This document shows, in pieces, positions 25,383 to 34,058 of a stretch of DNA of 64,000 bases. Source of the stretch: Kitasatospora herbaricolor. Lineage in GTDB: Bacteria; Actinomycetota; Actinomycetes; Streptomycetales; Streptomycetaceae. The translations under genes and the position numbers were made by a program. The stretch's first letter is position 1; every line of letters begins with the position of its first letter. The notes beneath the pieces are model-generated. The model was not told where the DNA came from. It saw nothing but the letters and a program-made list of their open reading frames with translations, and ran no database searches. Where the stretch lies: NCBI RefSeq assembly GCF_030813695.1, contig NZ_JAUSVA010000002.1, forward strand, positions 1,364,001-1,428,000, in the 5' to 3' direction.

Positions 25383-26690
25383 TCAGGTGAGGGGGGCCGG
25401 GGGCCTGGTGCTGCCCGCCCTTCCGGGAGGGGTGGCGGCGGCGTCGTCCCAGGAGGCCGTGGCGAGGTGGTCGGCGCTGCCGCCACGCCATTCGACCAGG
25501 AAGAGCGTCGCGTCGTCGCTGGTGGCTCCGCCGCGCTCCCGCTTCAGGGTGTGGGACAGCTCCCGCACCGTCGACCGCAGGCCGACCTGCGCACGCCCCA
25601 CCCGGGTGACGGCGTCGATCAGCTGTTCCTCGCCGAACTGCTCACCGCCGGCCAGGTGCTCCTCGACAAGACCGTCGGTGAAGAGGAGAACCCGGTCACC
25701 GCGCCGCAGCTGCTGTTCGCTGATCCGCGGCTGCTCCCCGCCGAAGCCGACCGGCAGTGTCGTGGGGCCCTTCAGTTGCTGGACGACGTCGTGGTCGCGG
25801 ATCAGCAGCGGCGCCGGATGACCGGCGTTGACCCACTGCAGGCGTCCCGAGACGACGTTGAGCTGCATCATGTGCGCGGTGACGAACTGCTCGGGCCCGA
25901 ACTGGTCGGCGATCGCCGTGTCCATGAAGGCGTACGTCTCGGCCAGCGCGATGCCCGAGCGCCGGGAGTGCCGGTAGGCCCCGATGGCGACCGCCGCCAT
26001 CACCGCCGCGTCCAGCCCGTGGCCCATCGCGTCGATCACGGCCACATGAAGGATGTCGCCGTTCAGCGCGTAGTCGAAACTGTCACCGGCCACCTGGTAG
26101 GCGGGCTCCAGGATCCCGGCGACCTCGACCTGCGGGGTGGACATCGTCAACGGCGGCAGCAGCGACCACTGGATCTCCGCAGCGGTCGTCATCGGAGCGA
26201 GGCGACGCGCCTCGAAGAACTCGTCGGTGTACCCGTTCTTGGTCACCAACATGTCGGCCACCAGACCGGCGAGCCGCCGCAGCAGCCGCCGGTCGTCGTC
26301 GTCCACGGCATCCAGCGTCAGGGCCAGAACCCCCACCTGGTCACTGCCGTCCAGCAGCGGAAGGTACATCCGCACCCCGTCGGGCTGCGCCACCTCGACC
26401 GCCGTCGCGCGCAGGAACGCCGCGCCGGCGGGGGAAGCGTCGATCGGCTGGGGCTCCCCCACCCTCAACCGGCGCCCGGGCAGCGGGACCAGCATCAGCT
26501 GCTCGTAGTCCTGCAGCAGGATCGAGACCTCCCGGCCCCCGACGATGGCGACCTCCTCGGCGATCAGCGGGGCGATCAGCTGCGGCGGCATCTCGTGCGC
26601 CCGGTCCAGCAGCACCCCGAGCAGCCGCTCACCGAACCCCTCCGACCGGTCCACCACGACCCTGTCGGGCCACCCATCACCCTCTGCCAT
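25383..26690 (-). CDS. SpoIIE-type PP2C phosphatase with GAF-like N-terminal domain
   Basis: This 435-residue serine/threonine phosphatase is of the kind that dephosphorylates anti-anti-sigma (STAS) proteins. Residues 1-165 form a sensory GAF-like domain with VGVLALTLDAVDDDDRRLLR. The SpoIIE domain includes the metal-binding AGDSFDYAL and VIDAMGHGLDAAVMAAV, then WVNAGHPAPLLIRD, LLFTDGLVEEH and SDDATLFLVEW. The start at 26690 (MAEGDGWPDR) has GGTGGAG upstream. A STAS protein is encoded 2.7 kb away (29404) and a second phosphatase at 34059, so partner-switching is plausible. Confidence 0.9.
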   Translation of the reverse strand: MAEGDGWPDRVVVDRSEGFGERLLGVLLDRAHEMPPQLIAPLIAEEVAIVGGREVSILLQDYEQLMLVPLPGRRLRVGEPQPIDASPAGAAFLRATAVEVAQPDGVRMYLPLLDGSDQVGVLALTLDAVDDDDRRLLRRLAGLVADMLVTKNGYTDEFFEARRLAPMTTAAEIQWSLLPPLTMSTPQVEVAGILEPAYQVAGDSFDYALNGDILHVAVIDAMGHGLDAAVMAAVAIGAYRHSRRSGIALAETYAFMDTAIADQFGPEQFVTAHMMQLNVVSGRLQWVNAGHPAPLLIRDHDVVQQLKGPTTLPVGFGGEQPRISEQQLRRGDRVLLFTDGLVEEHLAGGEQFGEEQLIDAVTRVGRAQVGLRSTVRELSHTLKRERGGATSDDATLFLVEWRGGSADHLATASWDDAAATPPGRAGSTRPPAPLT

Positions 26691-27030
26691 AGTCGCCCAC
26701 TCCACCACACCCACGACCGGTCCCCCGGACAACACGCAGGTGGCGGGCCATAGGTGTGGTCAAAGGGCCGGCCCGGCCGGGCGGCGGCAATCGGGCCGGC
26801 CCTGCCGTCCGCACTGCGGCGGGGCCGCAGCCGCTCCTCGGCCGGGCCCGGTCGCAGGCCGGCCCTGGGGAGCATGGTGGGCCCCGGCAGGGCGTGGTGG
26901 GTCGGGCGCCGCACCGGAGTAGCCTGGGAGCTACCGAAGGCACATCGCAGGCCGGACCCCGATCCGGCTTCGTCTCCGGAGACCGACAATGCCGGGCCCA
27001 TGCGAATGGACCCGGGGACAGGTCCGGGAC
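26691..27030. other. Intergenic region between divergent phosphatase and DUF5994 genes
   Basis: No supported gene. The region is rich in GGCCGG-type strings that can fold into GC hairpins (for example near 26770) but shows no specific regulatory element that I recognise. Promoters of both divergent genes must lie here. Confidence 0.35.
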
Positions 27031-27501
27031 ATGACCGTGACCTTCGACCGTGTGAACACCCCACGGACGCCCGCAGCACCACTGCGTCTGACGCTCACGC
27101 CCGACGACGCCACCCCAGGCCGGCTGGACGGTGCCTGGTGGCCCCGGTCGTACGACCTTCTCGCCGAACTCCCCTCCCTCGCCAAGGAACTGGACGGGCG
27201 CTGGGGACGGGTGACCCGCGTCACCCTCAATCCCGCGCACTGGCCCGACATTCCCCCGCGGATCCCGGTGGCCGGACACGTCGTCCATGCCGACTGGTTC
27301 CGGCAGGAGCAGGACCCCGACGAGATCATGGTGCGCTCCTACGCACCGCTTCGCCTGGACCTGCTGGTGATCCCGCCGCACACCGACGGAATCGCGGCCG
27401 CCAAGCTGATGGCCACAGCAGCCGACCCCACGAACACCCGCACCGCCGGCGAACTGCTTGCGGCCGGGCCGCCGACCCACATCGTGCGAGGAGCGGACTG
27501 A
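27031..27501 (+). CDS. DUF5994 family protein
   Basis: This is a 156-residue cytoplasmic protein of the actinobacterial DUF5994 family. It carries the usual core: PLRLTLTPD, DGAWWPRSYDLLAELPSLAK, RVTRVTLNPAHWPDIP and LRLDLLVIPPHT. The function of the family is unknown; members often sit near stress-response and anti-sigma genes in streptomycetes. The start at 27031 fits the family length; an in-frame ATG at 26989 would add 14 residues. The stop overlaps the next start by one base, indicating coupling with the CBS-domain gene. Confidence 0.8.
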   Translation: MTVTFDRVNTPRTPAAPLRLTLTPDDATPGRLDGAWWPRSYDLLAELPSLAKELDGRWGRVTRVTLNPAHWPDIPPRIPVAGHVVHADWFRQEQDPDEIMVRSYAPLRLDLLVIPPHTDGIAAAKLMATAADPTNTRTAGELLAAGPPTHIVRGAD

Positions 27502-27977
27502 TGACCAACCACCAGCCGTTCCCGGTGGAACCCTCCAGCCCGGGGCAGGACGTGCCCGGCCACGGCAGCGCGGTGGCCGGCGCTCCCGCCGGCGAGCGCC
27601 GCGCCACCGTCCAGGACCGGATGGACCTGCCCGATCTGCAGATCAGTGACGACGTCCTGGCCGACACGGCGATCGACATCCTCCGCAGCGCCCACGTGAG
27701 CCACATGCTGGTCCGCGGGCACGACGGCCGCTGCGCAGGGCTGCTGACCAGCGCTCAACTCGGCCCCTACCGACGGGGCGACAACCCCCACCGCCGGGGC
27801 AACGACATCGGCAGCACCTCGGTGGACGACATCGTCCACGACCGCGCCCCGTTCGCGCACGCGTCCATGCCCGCCGACACCGCCCAGGCCGCCATGCGCA
27901 TCCGAGACCTGGAAGCATGGCCCGTCGTCGACGACGACGGGTACACCGTCGGGCTCCTCCCCCGCACCCGGGCCTGA
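27501..27977 (+). CDS. CBS-domain protein
   Basis: This 158-residue protein holds a pair of CBS motifs after a disordered, proline-rich N-terminus. The first covers DTAIDILRSAHVSHMLVRGHDGRCAG and the second ADTAQAAMRIRDLEAWPVVDDDGYTVG. CBS pairs usually bind adenine nucleotides and act as energy or nucleotide sensors. GAGGAG lies 9 bases before the ATG, which overlaps the DUF5994 stop. A second CBS protein is encoded at 31251. Confidence 0.82.
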   Translation: MTNHQPFPVEPSSPGQDVPGHGSAVAGAPAGERRATVQDRMDLPDLQISDDVLADTAIDILRSAHVSHMLVRGHDGRCAGLLTSAQLGPYRRGDNPHRRGNDIGSTSVDDIVHDRAPFAHASMPADTAQAAMRIRDLEAWPVVDDDGYTVGLLPRTRA

Positions 27978-28655
27978 CACCTCCGCCCGACCGACGTAAC
28001 AGGCGCAGTATCCCCGGTACGTCCGTCGGCGGCCGGTTGTGCCTACTGAACCCGGCGCAAGGGATCCGCCCCCATCACGTCAGCGCCACCGCCGACACCC
28101 CCGGCGTCACCCAGTTCCCGGCACCGGGCCTTCGCGTTCATCCCCAACGGTCGACACGGCCCGTTCCTGGCGGAGGCCGCGCACGAACGCCGCCGTCGAC
28201 ATCGACTGGCCCGAGGTCAGCCACCTCTCCTGACCCGTCACCGGCTCCGCCGCAGGTAAGTCGCCGTCCGGGAGAATCCCGGGCGCGACGGCGCACCTGC
28301 CTGCGGGTTCCCTCCTCAGGGCGAGGCTCTCGGCGTCGTGCCGTCGAGGTGATGTGCGCGCGATGCACCAGGGCCTCTCCCGTCACTCGGCCGCAGGCGT
28401 CAGGCCTGCGTCACCGAAGCCGACGGAGGAACGGCCGTCCCGGAGACGACCGCGCCGTGGACCTGGGAGAGATCGATGCCGACCGGGACGTGTCGTTCAG
28501 ATTGCCGCGATCGCCCGTGACGTGTTCGAACTCCATCGCGCCGCCTTCCAGGCGATCCACCAGGAAAGGCCTCCCGCATCCCCTCCTTGCACGGGCGACG
28601 GCCGACCGCGCGAGCCTCCGAGGACGTTGGGGCGATCAGTTCTAATGTGCACTCC
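27978..28655. other. Gap of about 680 bases without recognisable gene
   Basis: Short open frames exist, but none shows a domain or a convincing ribosome binding site. Fragments such as the one around 28385-28480 look partly protein-like and may be decayed coding sequence. No clear repeat or terminator was seen. Confidence 0.35.
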
Positions 28656-29051
28656 ATGGGAGAACCCACGCACTCGACCCGCCTTGAGCGCATGCTCGGC
28701 GTCCGGCTTTCGGAGGACGCGGTACGCCAGTGGCCGCAGAGCGGCGAACTCATCAGGGGGAGGTCGCGGATCGCCGAAGTGGAGTCCCACTTCGTCGGGC
28801 TGAGACTCGGGGTCGGCAGGCGGCATGCCTGCGGCGACACCGTCGTCGTCGAGTGGAGCACCGACTACGGCGACGGCCGCGTCTACCGGAACGTCTCCGT
28901 CGCCGAGCTCGACGACGGAAGGGCAGTCCGGGTGACCGACTACTGGGGCGAGCCGTTCACTCCGCCCGCCTGGCGGCAGACGATAGCCGAAACGCTCGAA
29001 ATGCCCGCAGACGGTGTCTGGCCCTCCGCCGACGCCCTTACCCAGGATTGA
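28656..29051 (+). CDS. SnoaL/NTF2-like protein, short N-terminus
   Basis: This 131-residue protein resembles the SnoaL-like (NTF2 fold) family. The core WPQSGELIRGRSRIAEVESH, VVVEWSTDYGDGRVYRNVSV and DYWGEPFTPPAWRQTIAE is typical, the final string being the C-terminal cone element. The first helix, which normally has a longer alternating pattern before the VxxWPQSGE strand, is shortened and unusual. The gene may therefore have lost its original 5' end. The role is unknown; the fold hosts small-molecule binding or isomerase activity. Confidence 0.65.
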   Translation: MGEPTHSTRLERMLGVRLSEDAVRQWPQSGELIRGRSRIAEVESHFVGLRLGVGRRHACGDTVVVEWSTDYGDGRVYRNVSVAELDDGRAVRVTDYWGEPFTPPAWRQTIAETLEMPADGVWPSADALTQD

Positions 29052-29149
29052 GCCGCCGAGGAGGCCCGTCCGGTCGTCCCTTCTGTTCGTGCCCAGGGCG
29101 GATTCCATCCCTGCGTCGAGGCGGGCGTCGCGCGGGGTTGATCCCCCGG

Positions 29150-29379
29150 ATGAAGCGGGGTTCCTCCCTCGCCCGAATGCGCGACCTGCCGGTGGCCACC
29201 GACCTCCTCGACGCCGACCAGCCGCGCGGGAGACGCTGCTGGAGCGGGTGCGCGCCTACGAGCAGGCTGCCACCGAAGGCGTCGCGGATCTGCGCGTCGA
29301 GCTCTCGCGCGCCGAGGACTTCGCCGCCACCCTCCGGGTTCGGCTCCAGGCCGCTGGCGAATCCCTCACCGTCCGGTGA
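29150..29379 (+). pseudogene. Small helical-protein relic, frameshifted
   Basis: The plus strand reads LARMRDLPVATDLLDADQP in one frame, then, after a shift near 29222, ARETLLERVRAYEQAATEG and AEDFAATLRVRLQAAGESLTVR in another, ending at TGA 29379. The second part is a predicted amphipathic helix or coiled coil. Both parts are protein-like and join naturally if one or two bases are restored. No family is recognised. Confidence 0.3.
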
Positions 29380-29403
29380 ACCGCTGACCGTGGAAGGGAT
29401 GCC

Positions 29404-29772
29404 GTGCCCGACCGAGCCTGGACCAACTGGCTGCTGACGCACGGCCCCGTGCGGGCCGTGGACGTACGACAGGCCGGTCCCGGCACCGTGGTGGTGGGCC
29501 TGCGCGGCGCAGTCGGAGCGAAGGACGCACAACGCGCCGGACGGGCCCTGGCTCACCTGCTCGCGGCCGGTCCGCGCGAGGCACACATCGACCTTGCCCA
29601 CGCCGGGGCGCTGCCGCCGTCGTCGGTCGCCGCCGTCTTCCTCCCCCTCGGCGCCGCGGCCCGCGATCACGACGTCGCAGTCACCGTCCACCGCGCCGGC
29701 CCGAGCACGCGGGCCGCACTGCGGGCCCTGGGCCTGGACCGCTTCCTCGCCTACAGCGACGAAACCCCCTGA
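29404..29772 (+). CDS. STAS-domain protein (anti-sigma factor antagonist-like)
   Basis: This 122-residue protein has the alternating strand-helix pattern of a STAS domain: GTVVVGLRGAVGAKDAQRAG, REAHIDLAHAGALPPSSVAA and VHRAGPSTRAALRALGLDRF. The phospho-acceptor serine region corresponds to ALPPSSVAA. Such proteins bind and release anti-sigma kinases; dephosphorylation by SpoIIE phosphatases like those at 25383 and 34059 would activate it. GTG 29404 follows GGAAGGG. A cognate kinase was not found intact (a HATPase relic lies at 52571). Confidence 0.75.
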   Translation: MPDRAWTNWLLTHGPVRAVDVRQAGPGTVVVGLRGAVGAKDAQRAGRALAHLLAAGPREAHIDLAHAGALPPSSVAAVFLPLGAAARDHDVAVTVHRAGPSTRAALRALGLDRFLAYSDETP

Positions 29773-29839
29773 CACCGCCCGCCACCACCGGCAGGGACGG
29801 ACCGGGCTCCGCCATGGAGCCGACATCCGGGGTCAGGGC

Positions 29840-29949
29840 CGTCAAAAACCTGTCAGGAAAGCGTAAACGTCGCATAAAGTCCGTAGTGGAGTGCCGGGAA
29901 GCCTGGTCGGCGAACAAGGGACAGATCTCTTCTTCGCCAGGGGGCTCGC
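29840..29949 (+). promoter_or_regulatory. Candidate structured 5' leader of the antiporter gene
   Basis: The 110 bases before the antiporter start are locally less GC-rich and contain the compact hairpin CCGGG-AAG-CCTGG inside GCCG/CGGC arms (29893-29911). Antiporter genes are known targets of cation-sensing riboswitches (the nhaA leader motifs). I cannot match this sequence to a specific published consensus, so it is only a candidate. Confidence 0.3.
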
Positions 29950-31248
29950 ATGGTGCTCATCGCTGTTTTCGGGGTCGCGCTCCTCGCCGCGGTCCTCGTC
30001 TCCGGGCTCGCTGCCCGTACCGTCCTGTCGACCTCGCTGTTGTTCCTGTTGGCGGGTGCGCTGGTCGGTGACGGTTTCCTCGGGCTGATCCACATCGCCC
30101 CCAACGACCCGATCGTGGTCATGACCGCCGACCTGGCGCTGTTCACGGTCCTGTTCACCGACGGCATGCACGTCTCCTTCCCGGCCCTGCGCGGGGCGTG
30201 GCGCAGCCCGGCCCGCGCGCTCGGCCTGGGCATGCCGTTGGCGTTCGCCGGCATGGCCCTGGTGACGCATTTACTCGTCGGGCTGGAGTGGACGACGTCG
30301 CTGCTGGTCGGTGCGGTCCTCGCCCCGACGGATCCGGTGTTCGCCTCGGCGGTCGTGGGTCGCAAGGAGGTCCCGGCCCGGCTGCGGCAGTTGCTGAACG
30401 TCGAGTCGGGCCTCAACGACGGTCTCGCGCTGCCGGTGGTGCTGGTGCTGATCGCCGCCGCCGGTCCCACGTCGCCCACTGCGGAGTCCTCTTTCGGGGT
30501 GATCGGCCTGGAGCTGCTCGGCGGCCTGGCCCTGGGCGTTGTGCTGCCGCTGGTGGTGAACCTGCTGGTGCGGGTGCCGGTGCTCGGTGCGGAGGCGAAG
30601 CTGCAGCCGCTGCTGCCGCTGGCGACCGGCGTCATCCTCTACGCCGTCTGCCACCTCACCGGCGCGAACCCCTACCTGGCCGCGTTCTCCGCCGGCGCGG
30701 TCCTCGCGTCCGTCTCGCCGGAGTCCAAGGCGACGTTCGAGCCGCTGGGTGAGGCGCTCGCGGAGCTGAGCAAGTTCGCCGCGCTGCTGGTCTTCGGCGC
30801 CCTGCTCACCCCGCGCCTGTTCGGGGACCTGTCCGTCGGCGGGTATGTCGCGGTGGTGCTGGCGATCGTGCTGATCCGCCCCGCCTCCCTGCTGATCTCC
30901 CTGCTCCGCTCGCGCATCGACCGCCGCGAGCAGTTGGTCGCCGCCTGGTTCGGCCCGAAGGGCTTCGCGTCGGTGGTGTACGGGCTGCTGGTCCTGCAGG
31001 CCGGCATCCCCGAGGGCGGGCAGGCGTACACGCTGATCGCGGTGTGCATCGCCGTCTCCATCGCCCTGCACTCCAGCTCGGACGTTCCCGTCGCCCGCCT
31101 GTTCCGTGTCGATGACCTGGTGCCCCTGCCCGACGGCCAGGATGACACCGCACGACCCGAGGACCCCACCCCGACGACGCCCCGGACGGCCGACACCGTC
31201 CCGGCCCGACGGGCCGCCGACACGCTGCCTGTGACGAAGGAGATCTGA
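29950..31248 (+). CDS. CPA1-family cation:proton antiporter
   Basis: This 432-residue membrane protein, with about twelve segments, exchanges Na+ or K+ for protons. The CPA1 signature is clear: PTDPVFASAVVGRKEVPARL followed by NVESGLNDGLALPVVLV, where the Asp is the ion-binding residue. Later segments include ELSKFAALLVFGALL and WFGPKGFASVVYGLLVLQAG. The C-terminus is a short polar, Thr/Pro-rich tail. It is the first gene of a three-gene unit with a CBS protein (2 bases downstream) and an ArsB/NhaD-type transporter, suggesting jointly controlled ion balance. Confidence 0.92.
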   Translation: MVLIAVFGVALLAAVLVSGLAARTVLSTSLLFLLAGALVGDGFLGLIHIAPNDPIVVMTADLALFTVLFTDGMHVSFPALRGAWRSPARALGLGMPLAFAGMALVTHLLVGLEWTTSLLVGAVLAPTDPVFASAVVGRKEVPARLRQLLNVESGLNDGLALPVVLVLIAAAGPTSPTAESSFGVIGLELLGGLALGVVLPLVVNLLVRVPVLGAEAKLQPLLPLATGVILYAVCHLTGANPYLAAFSAGAVLASVSPESKATFEPLGEALAELSKFAALLVFGALLTPRLFGDLSVGGYVAVVLAIVLIRPASLLISLLRSRIDRREQLVAAWFGPKGFASVVYGLLVLQAGIPEGGQAYTLIAVCIAVSIALHSSSDVPVARLFRVDDLVPLPDGQDDTARPEDPTPTTPRTADTVPARRAADTLPVTKEI

Positions 31249-31250
31249 CG

Positions 31251-31772
31251 ATGCGCGCACGCGACCTCGCCGAGCCGTTCCCCACCGTGAGCCTGGACGA
31301 CCAGGCCCTCGACGCGGCGAGGCTCCTGGCCGAGCACCGCCTGCCCGGCCTCCTCGTGCTGGACGAGTCGGGCCACCCCGGAGCCGTCCTGCCCGCCTCC
31401 CAGCTGGTGCGGATGCTGGTGCCCGGCTACGTCATCGAGGACCCCTCGCTCGCCGCGGTCATCGACGAGGCCCACGCCGACCGGCTCTGCGACGAACTCA
31501 CCGGCGTCAGCGTGCGGGAGTGCCTGCCGAGGGACGCACCCGCGCCGGCCGTCGCCGCCGCCGACGACACCGCCGTGGAGGTCGCGGCCCTGATGGCCCG
31601 CACCCGCAGCCCGCTGGTCGCCGTCGTCCAACACCCCACCGGCCGCCGCGGCGGCAGCGGCGGCGGCAGCGGCAGCGGCAGCGGCAGCGGCAGCGGCAGC
31701 GGCAGCGGCGGGGAACTGCTGGGCGTCATCACCGCCTCCAACCTGCTGCACCGACTCCTGGGGAACGCGTGA
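31251..31772 (+). CDS. CBS-domain protein with Gly-Ser insert
   Basis: This 173-residue protein has two CBS motifs. The first covers PFPTVSLDDQALDAARLLAE to LPGLLVLDESGHPGAVLPAS. The second covers DDTAVEVAALMARTRSPLVA to ELLGVITASNLLHRLLG. A tract of about 20 Gly/Ser residues interrupts the second motif exactly between the two strands that normally form a hairpin. The tract comes from a GGCAGC hexamer repeat. The gene begins 2 bases after the antiporter stop and its stop overlaps the GTG of the next transporter. It probably senses a nucleotide and regulates one or both transporters. Confidence 0.85.
   Translation: MRARDLAEPFPTVSLDDQALDAARLLAEHRLPGLLVLDESGHPGAVLPASQLVRMLVPGYVIEDPSLAAVIDEAHADRLCDELTGVSVRECLPRDAPAPAVAAADDTAVEVAALMARTRSPLVAVVQHPTGRRGGSGGGSGSGSGSGSGSGSGGELLGVITASNLLHRLLGNA
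31651..31710 (+). repeat. GGCAGC hexamer microsatellite within the CBS gene
   Basis: GGC-AGC units follow one another about eight times after a less regular GGC/AGC lead-in. The unit is two codons long, so gain or loss of copies keeps the frame and changes only the Gly-Ser linker length. Confidence 0.9.
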
Positions 31773-33070
31773 ACAACTGGCAAGCCTGGGCGGCCCTGGC
31801 GGTCTTCGCGGCCGCCTACGTCCTGATCATCACCGAATGGGTCCACCGGGTGGCCGCGGCCCTCGGCGGCGCCGCCCTCATGCTCGCCGTCCGCGCCACC
31901 GACGACGAGTCGGCGTTCTTCTCCACCGACTCCGGCATCGACTGGAACGTCATCTTCCTGCTCATGGGCATGATGATGATCGTCGGAGTCCTCAAACGCA
32001 CCGGCCTCTTCGAGTACCTGGCCATCTGGTCCGTCAAGCGCGCCCGCGCCAAGCCCTTCCGCGTGATGGCGATGCTCGTTGTGATCACCGCCACCGCGTC
32101 CGCGCTGCTCGACAACGTCACCACCGTGCTGCTGGTCGCCCCGGTCACCCTGCTGGTCTGCAAACGTCTGGGGCTGAAGCCGGAGCCGTTCCTGATCGCC
32201 GAGGTCCTCGCCTCGAACATCGGCGGGATCGCCACCCTGGTCGGAGACCCGCCGAACATCATCATCGCCAGCCGCGGCGGCCTGAACTTCAACGACTTCC
32301 TCGTCCACCTCGCCCCCCTCGCCGTCCTGCTGACCGGCGTGCTGCTGGTGATGTGCCGGGTCATGTTCCGGCGCTTCTTCGTCCACGACGAGGACCGCGC
32401 CGCCGAGGTCATGGCCCTCAACGAACGCGAGGCCGTCCACGACCACCGCCTCCTCGCCCAGGGCCTCACCGTCCTCACCCTGGTCATCGCCGGCTTCGTC
32501 CTGCACCCCGTCGTCCACTACGCCCCGTCCGTGGTCGCCCTCCTCGGCGCCGGCCTGCTGGTCGCCATCTCCAAGGTCGAGGTCAAGGACGTCCTCGCCG
32601 AGGTCGAATGGCCCACCCTCGCGTTCTTCGCCGGACTGTTCGTCATGGTCGGCGCCCTCATCGAGACCGGCGTCATCGAGACCGTCTCCAAGGCCCTCGC
32701 CGACGCCACCGGCGGCAACCCGCTCGGCGCCGTCATGCTCCTGCTCGTCGCCTCCGGGATCCTGTCGGCGGTGGTCGACAACATCCCGTACGTCGCCACC
32801 ATGGCCCCCATCACCGCCGACCTCGTCCACACCGTCGGCGAGCCCTACGGGCACGTCCTGTGGTGGGCCCTCGCACTGGGCGCCGACCTCGGCGGCAACG
32901 CCACCGCCATCGGCGCCTCCGCCAACGTCGTCGTCCTCGGCATCGCCGAGCGCAACCGCACCCCCATCAGCTTCTGGACCTTCACCCGCTACGGCGCCCC
33001 CGTCGCCGCTGTCACCATCGCCGTCTCCGCCCTCTACCTCTGGATCCGCTACTTCGCCCTCGCAGCATGA
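31769..33070 (+). CDS. ArsB/NhaD-type ion transporter (SLC13/ArsB superfamily)
   Basis: This 433-residue protein has about eleven membrane segments and the family pattern SALLDNVTTVLLVAPVTLLV in the first half and SAVVDNIPYVATMAPITADL in the second, an inverted-repeat feature of the ion transporter superfamily. GDPPNIIIASRGGLNF is the conserved loop. Close relatives include NhaD-type Na+/H+ antiporters and ArsB-like permeases, and sequence alone does not decide the ion. The GTG start overlaps the CBS stop, so the two are translationally coupled. Pairing with a CPA1 antiporter favours a cation role. Confidence 0.88.
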   Translation: MNNWQAWAALAVFAAAYVLIITEWVHRVAAALGGAALMLAVRATDDESAFFSTDSGIDWNVIFLLMGMMMIVGVLKRTGLFEYLAIWSVKRARAKPFRVMAMLVVITATASALLDNVTTVLLVAPVTLLVCKRLGLKPEPFLIAEVLASNIGGIATLVGDPPNIIIASRGGLNFNDFLVHLAPLAVLLTGVLLVMCRVMFRRFFVHDEDRAAEVMALNEREAVHDHRLLAQGLTVLTLVIAGFVLHPVVHYAPSVVALLGAGLLVAISKVEVKDVLAEVEWPTLAFFAGLFVMVGALIETGVIETVSKALADATGGNPLGAVMLLLVASGILSAVVDNIPYVATMAPITADLVHTVGEPYGHVLWWALALGADLGGNATAIGASANVVVLGIAERNRTPISFWTFTRYGAPVAAVTIAVSALYLWIRYFALAA

Positions 33071-33241
33071 ACACCCCCGGTCACGGTGCCCGGCCTCCCG
33101 ATGGGGCGCGGATGAGCCGGAGCGGGCGGCCGTAGCGATGGCTGCGGCACCGTCAGGTACGGCACCCACAGGAGGTGCGCAGTTCGCGGTGAGGCGGCTG
33201 ATGGCGTCTTCGGTCGCGGGGGCGAGACCGTAAGCAGGGAA

Positions 33242-33451
33242 TCAGTCGTACTCGAACAACAAGGGCATCCGTGCGGCGCGTTGTTCCTCGTGGTGGCGCA
33301 GGCGGCGGGAAAGTCCCTGGACGGCGGCGGTCAGACCGCCCTGGGTGTCGACGACGTCGATGGTTCTCTCGCGCGAGCCGTGGCCACAGGCGGCACGCCA
33401 GACCTGGGCCATCGGGCCGATGTGCAGGATGTCGGGGACCCGGCCGCAGTG
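33242..33451 (-). pseudogene. Intramolecular-chaperone (S74-type) domain relic
   Basis: The reverse strand reads LHIGPMAQVWRAACGHGSRE, then RTIDVVDTQGGLTAVQGLSR and ends MPLLFEYD. HIGPMAQ followed by a Thr-Ile-x-Val-Asp strand and a coiled-coil helix starting GLxAxQ is the pattern of peptidase S74 / chaperone-of-endosialidase domains, which trimerise phage tail fibres and related proteins. A stop lies upstream in frame at 33452, and the self-cleavage Ser and the fibre part are absent. It is a C-terminal fragment only. Confidence 0.6.
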
Positions 33452-34058
33452 TCACTCCCTGACGGGCAGGCCGCCCAGGAGGGTGCGGATCTGGACCGGT
33501 GCAGGGTGCGGCCCGCTCGATCCTCGGCGGTGGGGCGCAGGAACGCCGAGGCCACCCGGCCGGGTCAGGCCGGTGAAGCGCACGGTTCCTGCAGTCCGTC
33601 GCGGCGGCCCGGTCAGGGGATCCGCCTGATGTCGCGCCTCACGTGATCAGCGGTACGACGATCGGTTCGAGGGCGGTGACAACCTTCAGGATGGCGTCCA
33701 GCCAGTTCACGGGACTCCACGGCGAGGGGAGAGGGGATTGGACGCAAGCCATTCCATCAGCCCGGCCCGCCTCCCTGTAGGGGAAGATCGAAATTACCGC
33801 TGCCTGCCGCATTCGATCACGCCGTGAGAGCAGCCGACTCACCCGCCCCGGGCCGGTGAGCCTCCGCGAGGTACCCGGGCCGAGGCTCCTTCACCGAGCC
33901 ATGACCACTCCGATTCGAGTTGTATACCAACGGCGGTTCCGGATCGCGGGCGCGACTCACTATTTCTATGCTGGTGCCTCAACCAGCCGGATCGAGCTTT
34001 GATCCATGTTGATATTTCGACCTTCGAAATTCGAGTCGCAGATCGTACGGGAGGTGCG
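33452..34058. other. Gap of about 600 bases before phosphatase gene
   Basis: No recognisable gene. A 67-codon reverse frame (33639-33842) ends in a hydrophobic stretch but lacks a ribosome binding site. The last 150 bases before the phosphatase are AT-richer, as expected for a promoter. GGGAGG at about 34049 is the ribosome binding site of the next gene. Confidence 0.35.

Noticed and set aside
33639..33842. 67-codon reverse frame ending in a hydrophobic stretch
   Set aside because: Could be a small peptide, but there is no ribosome binding site, no family and no conserved context; not enough support.
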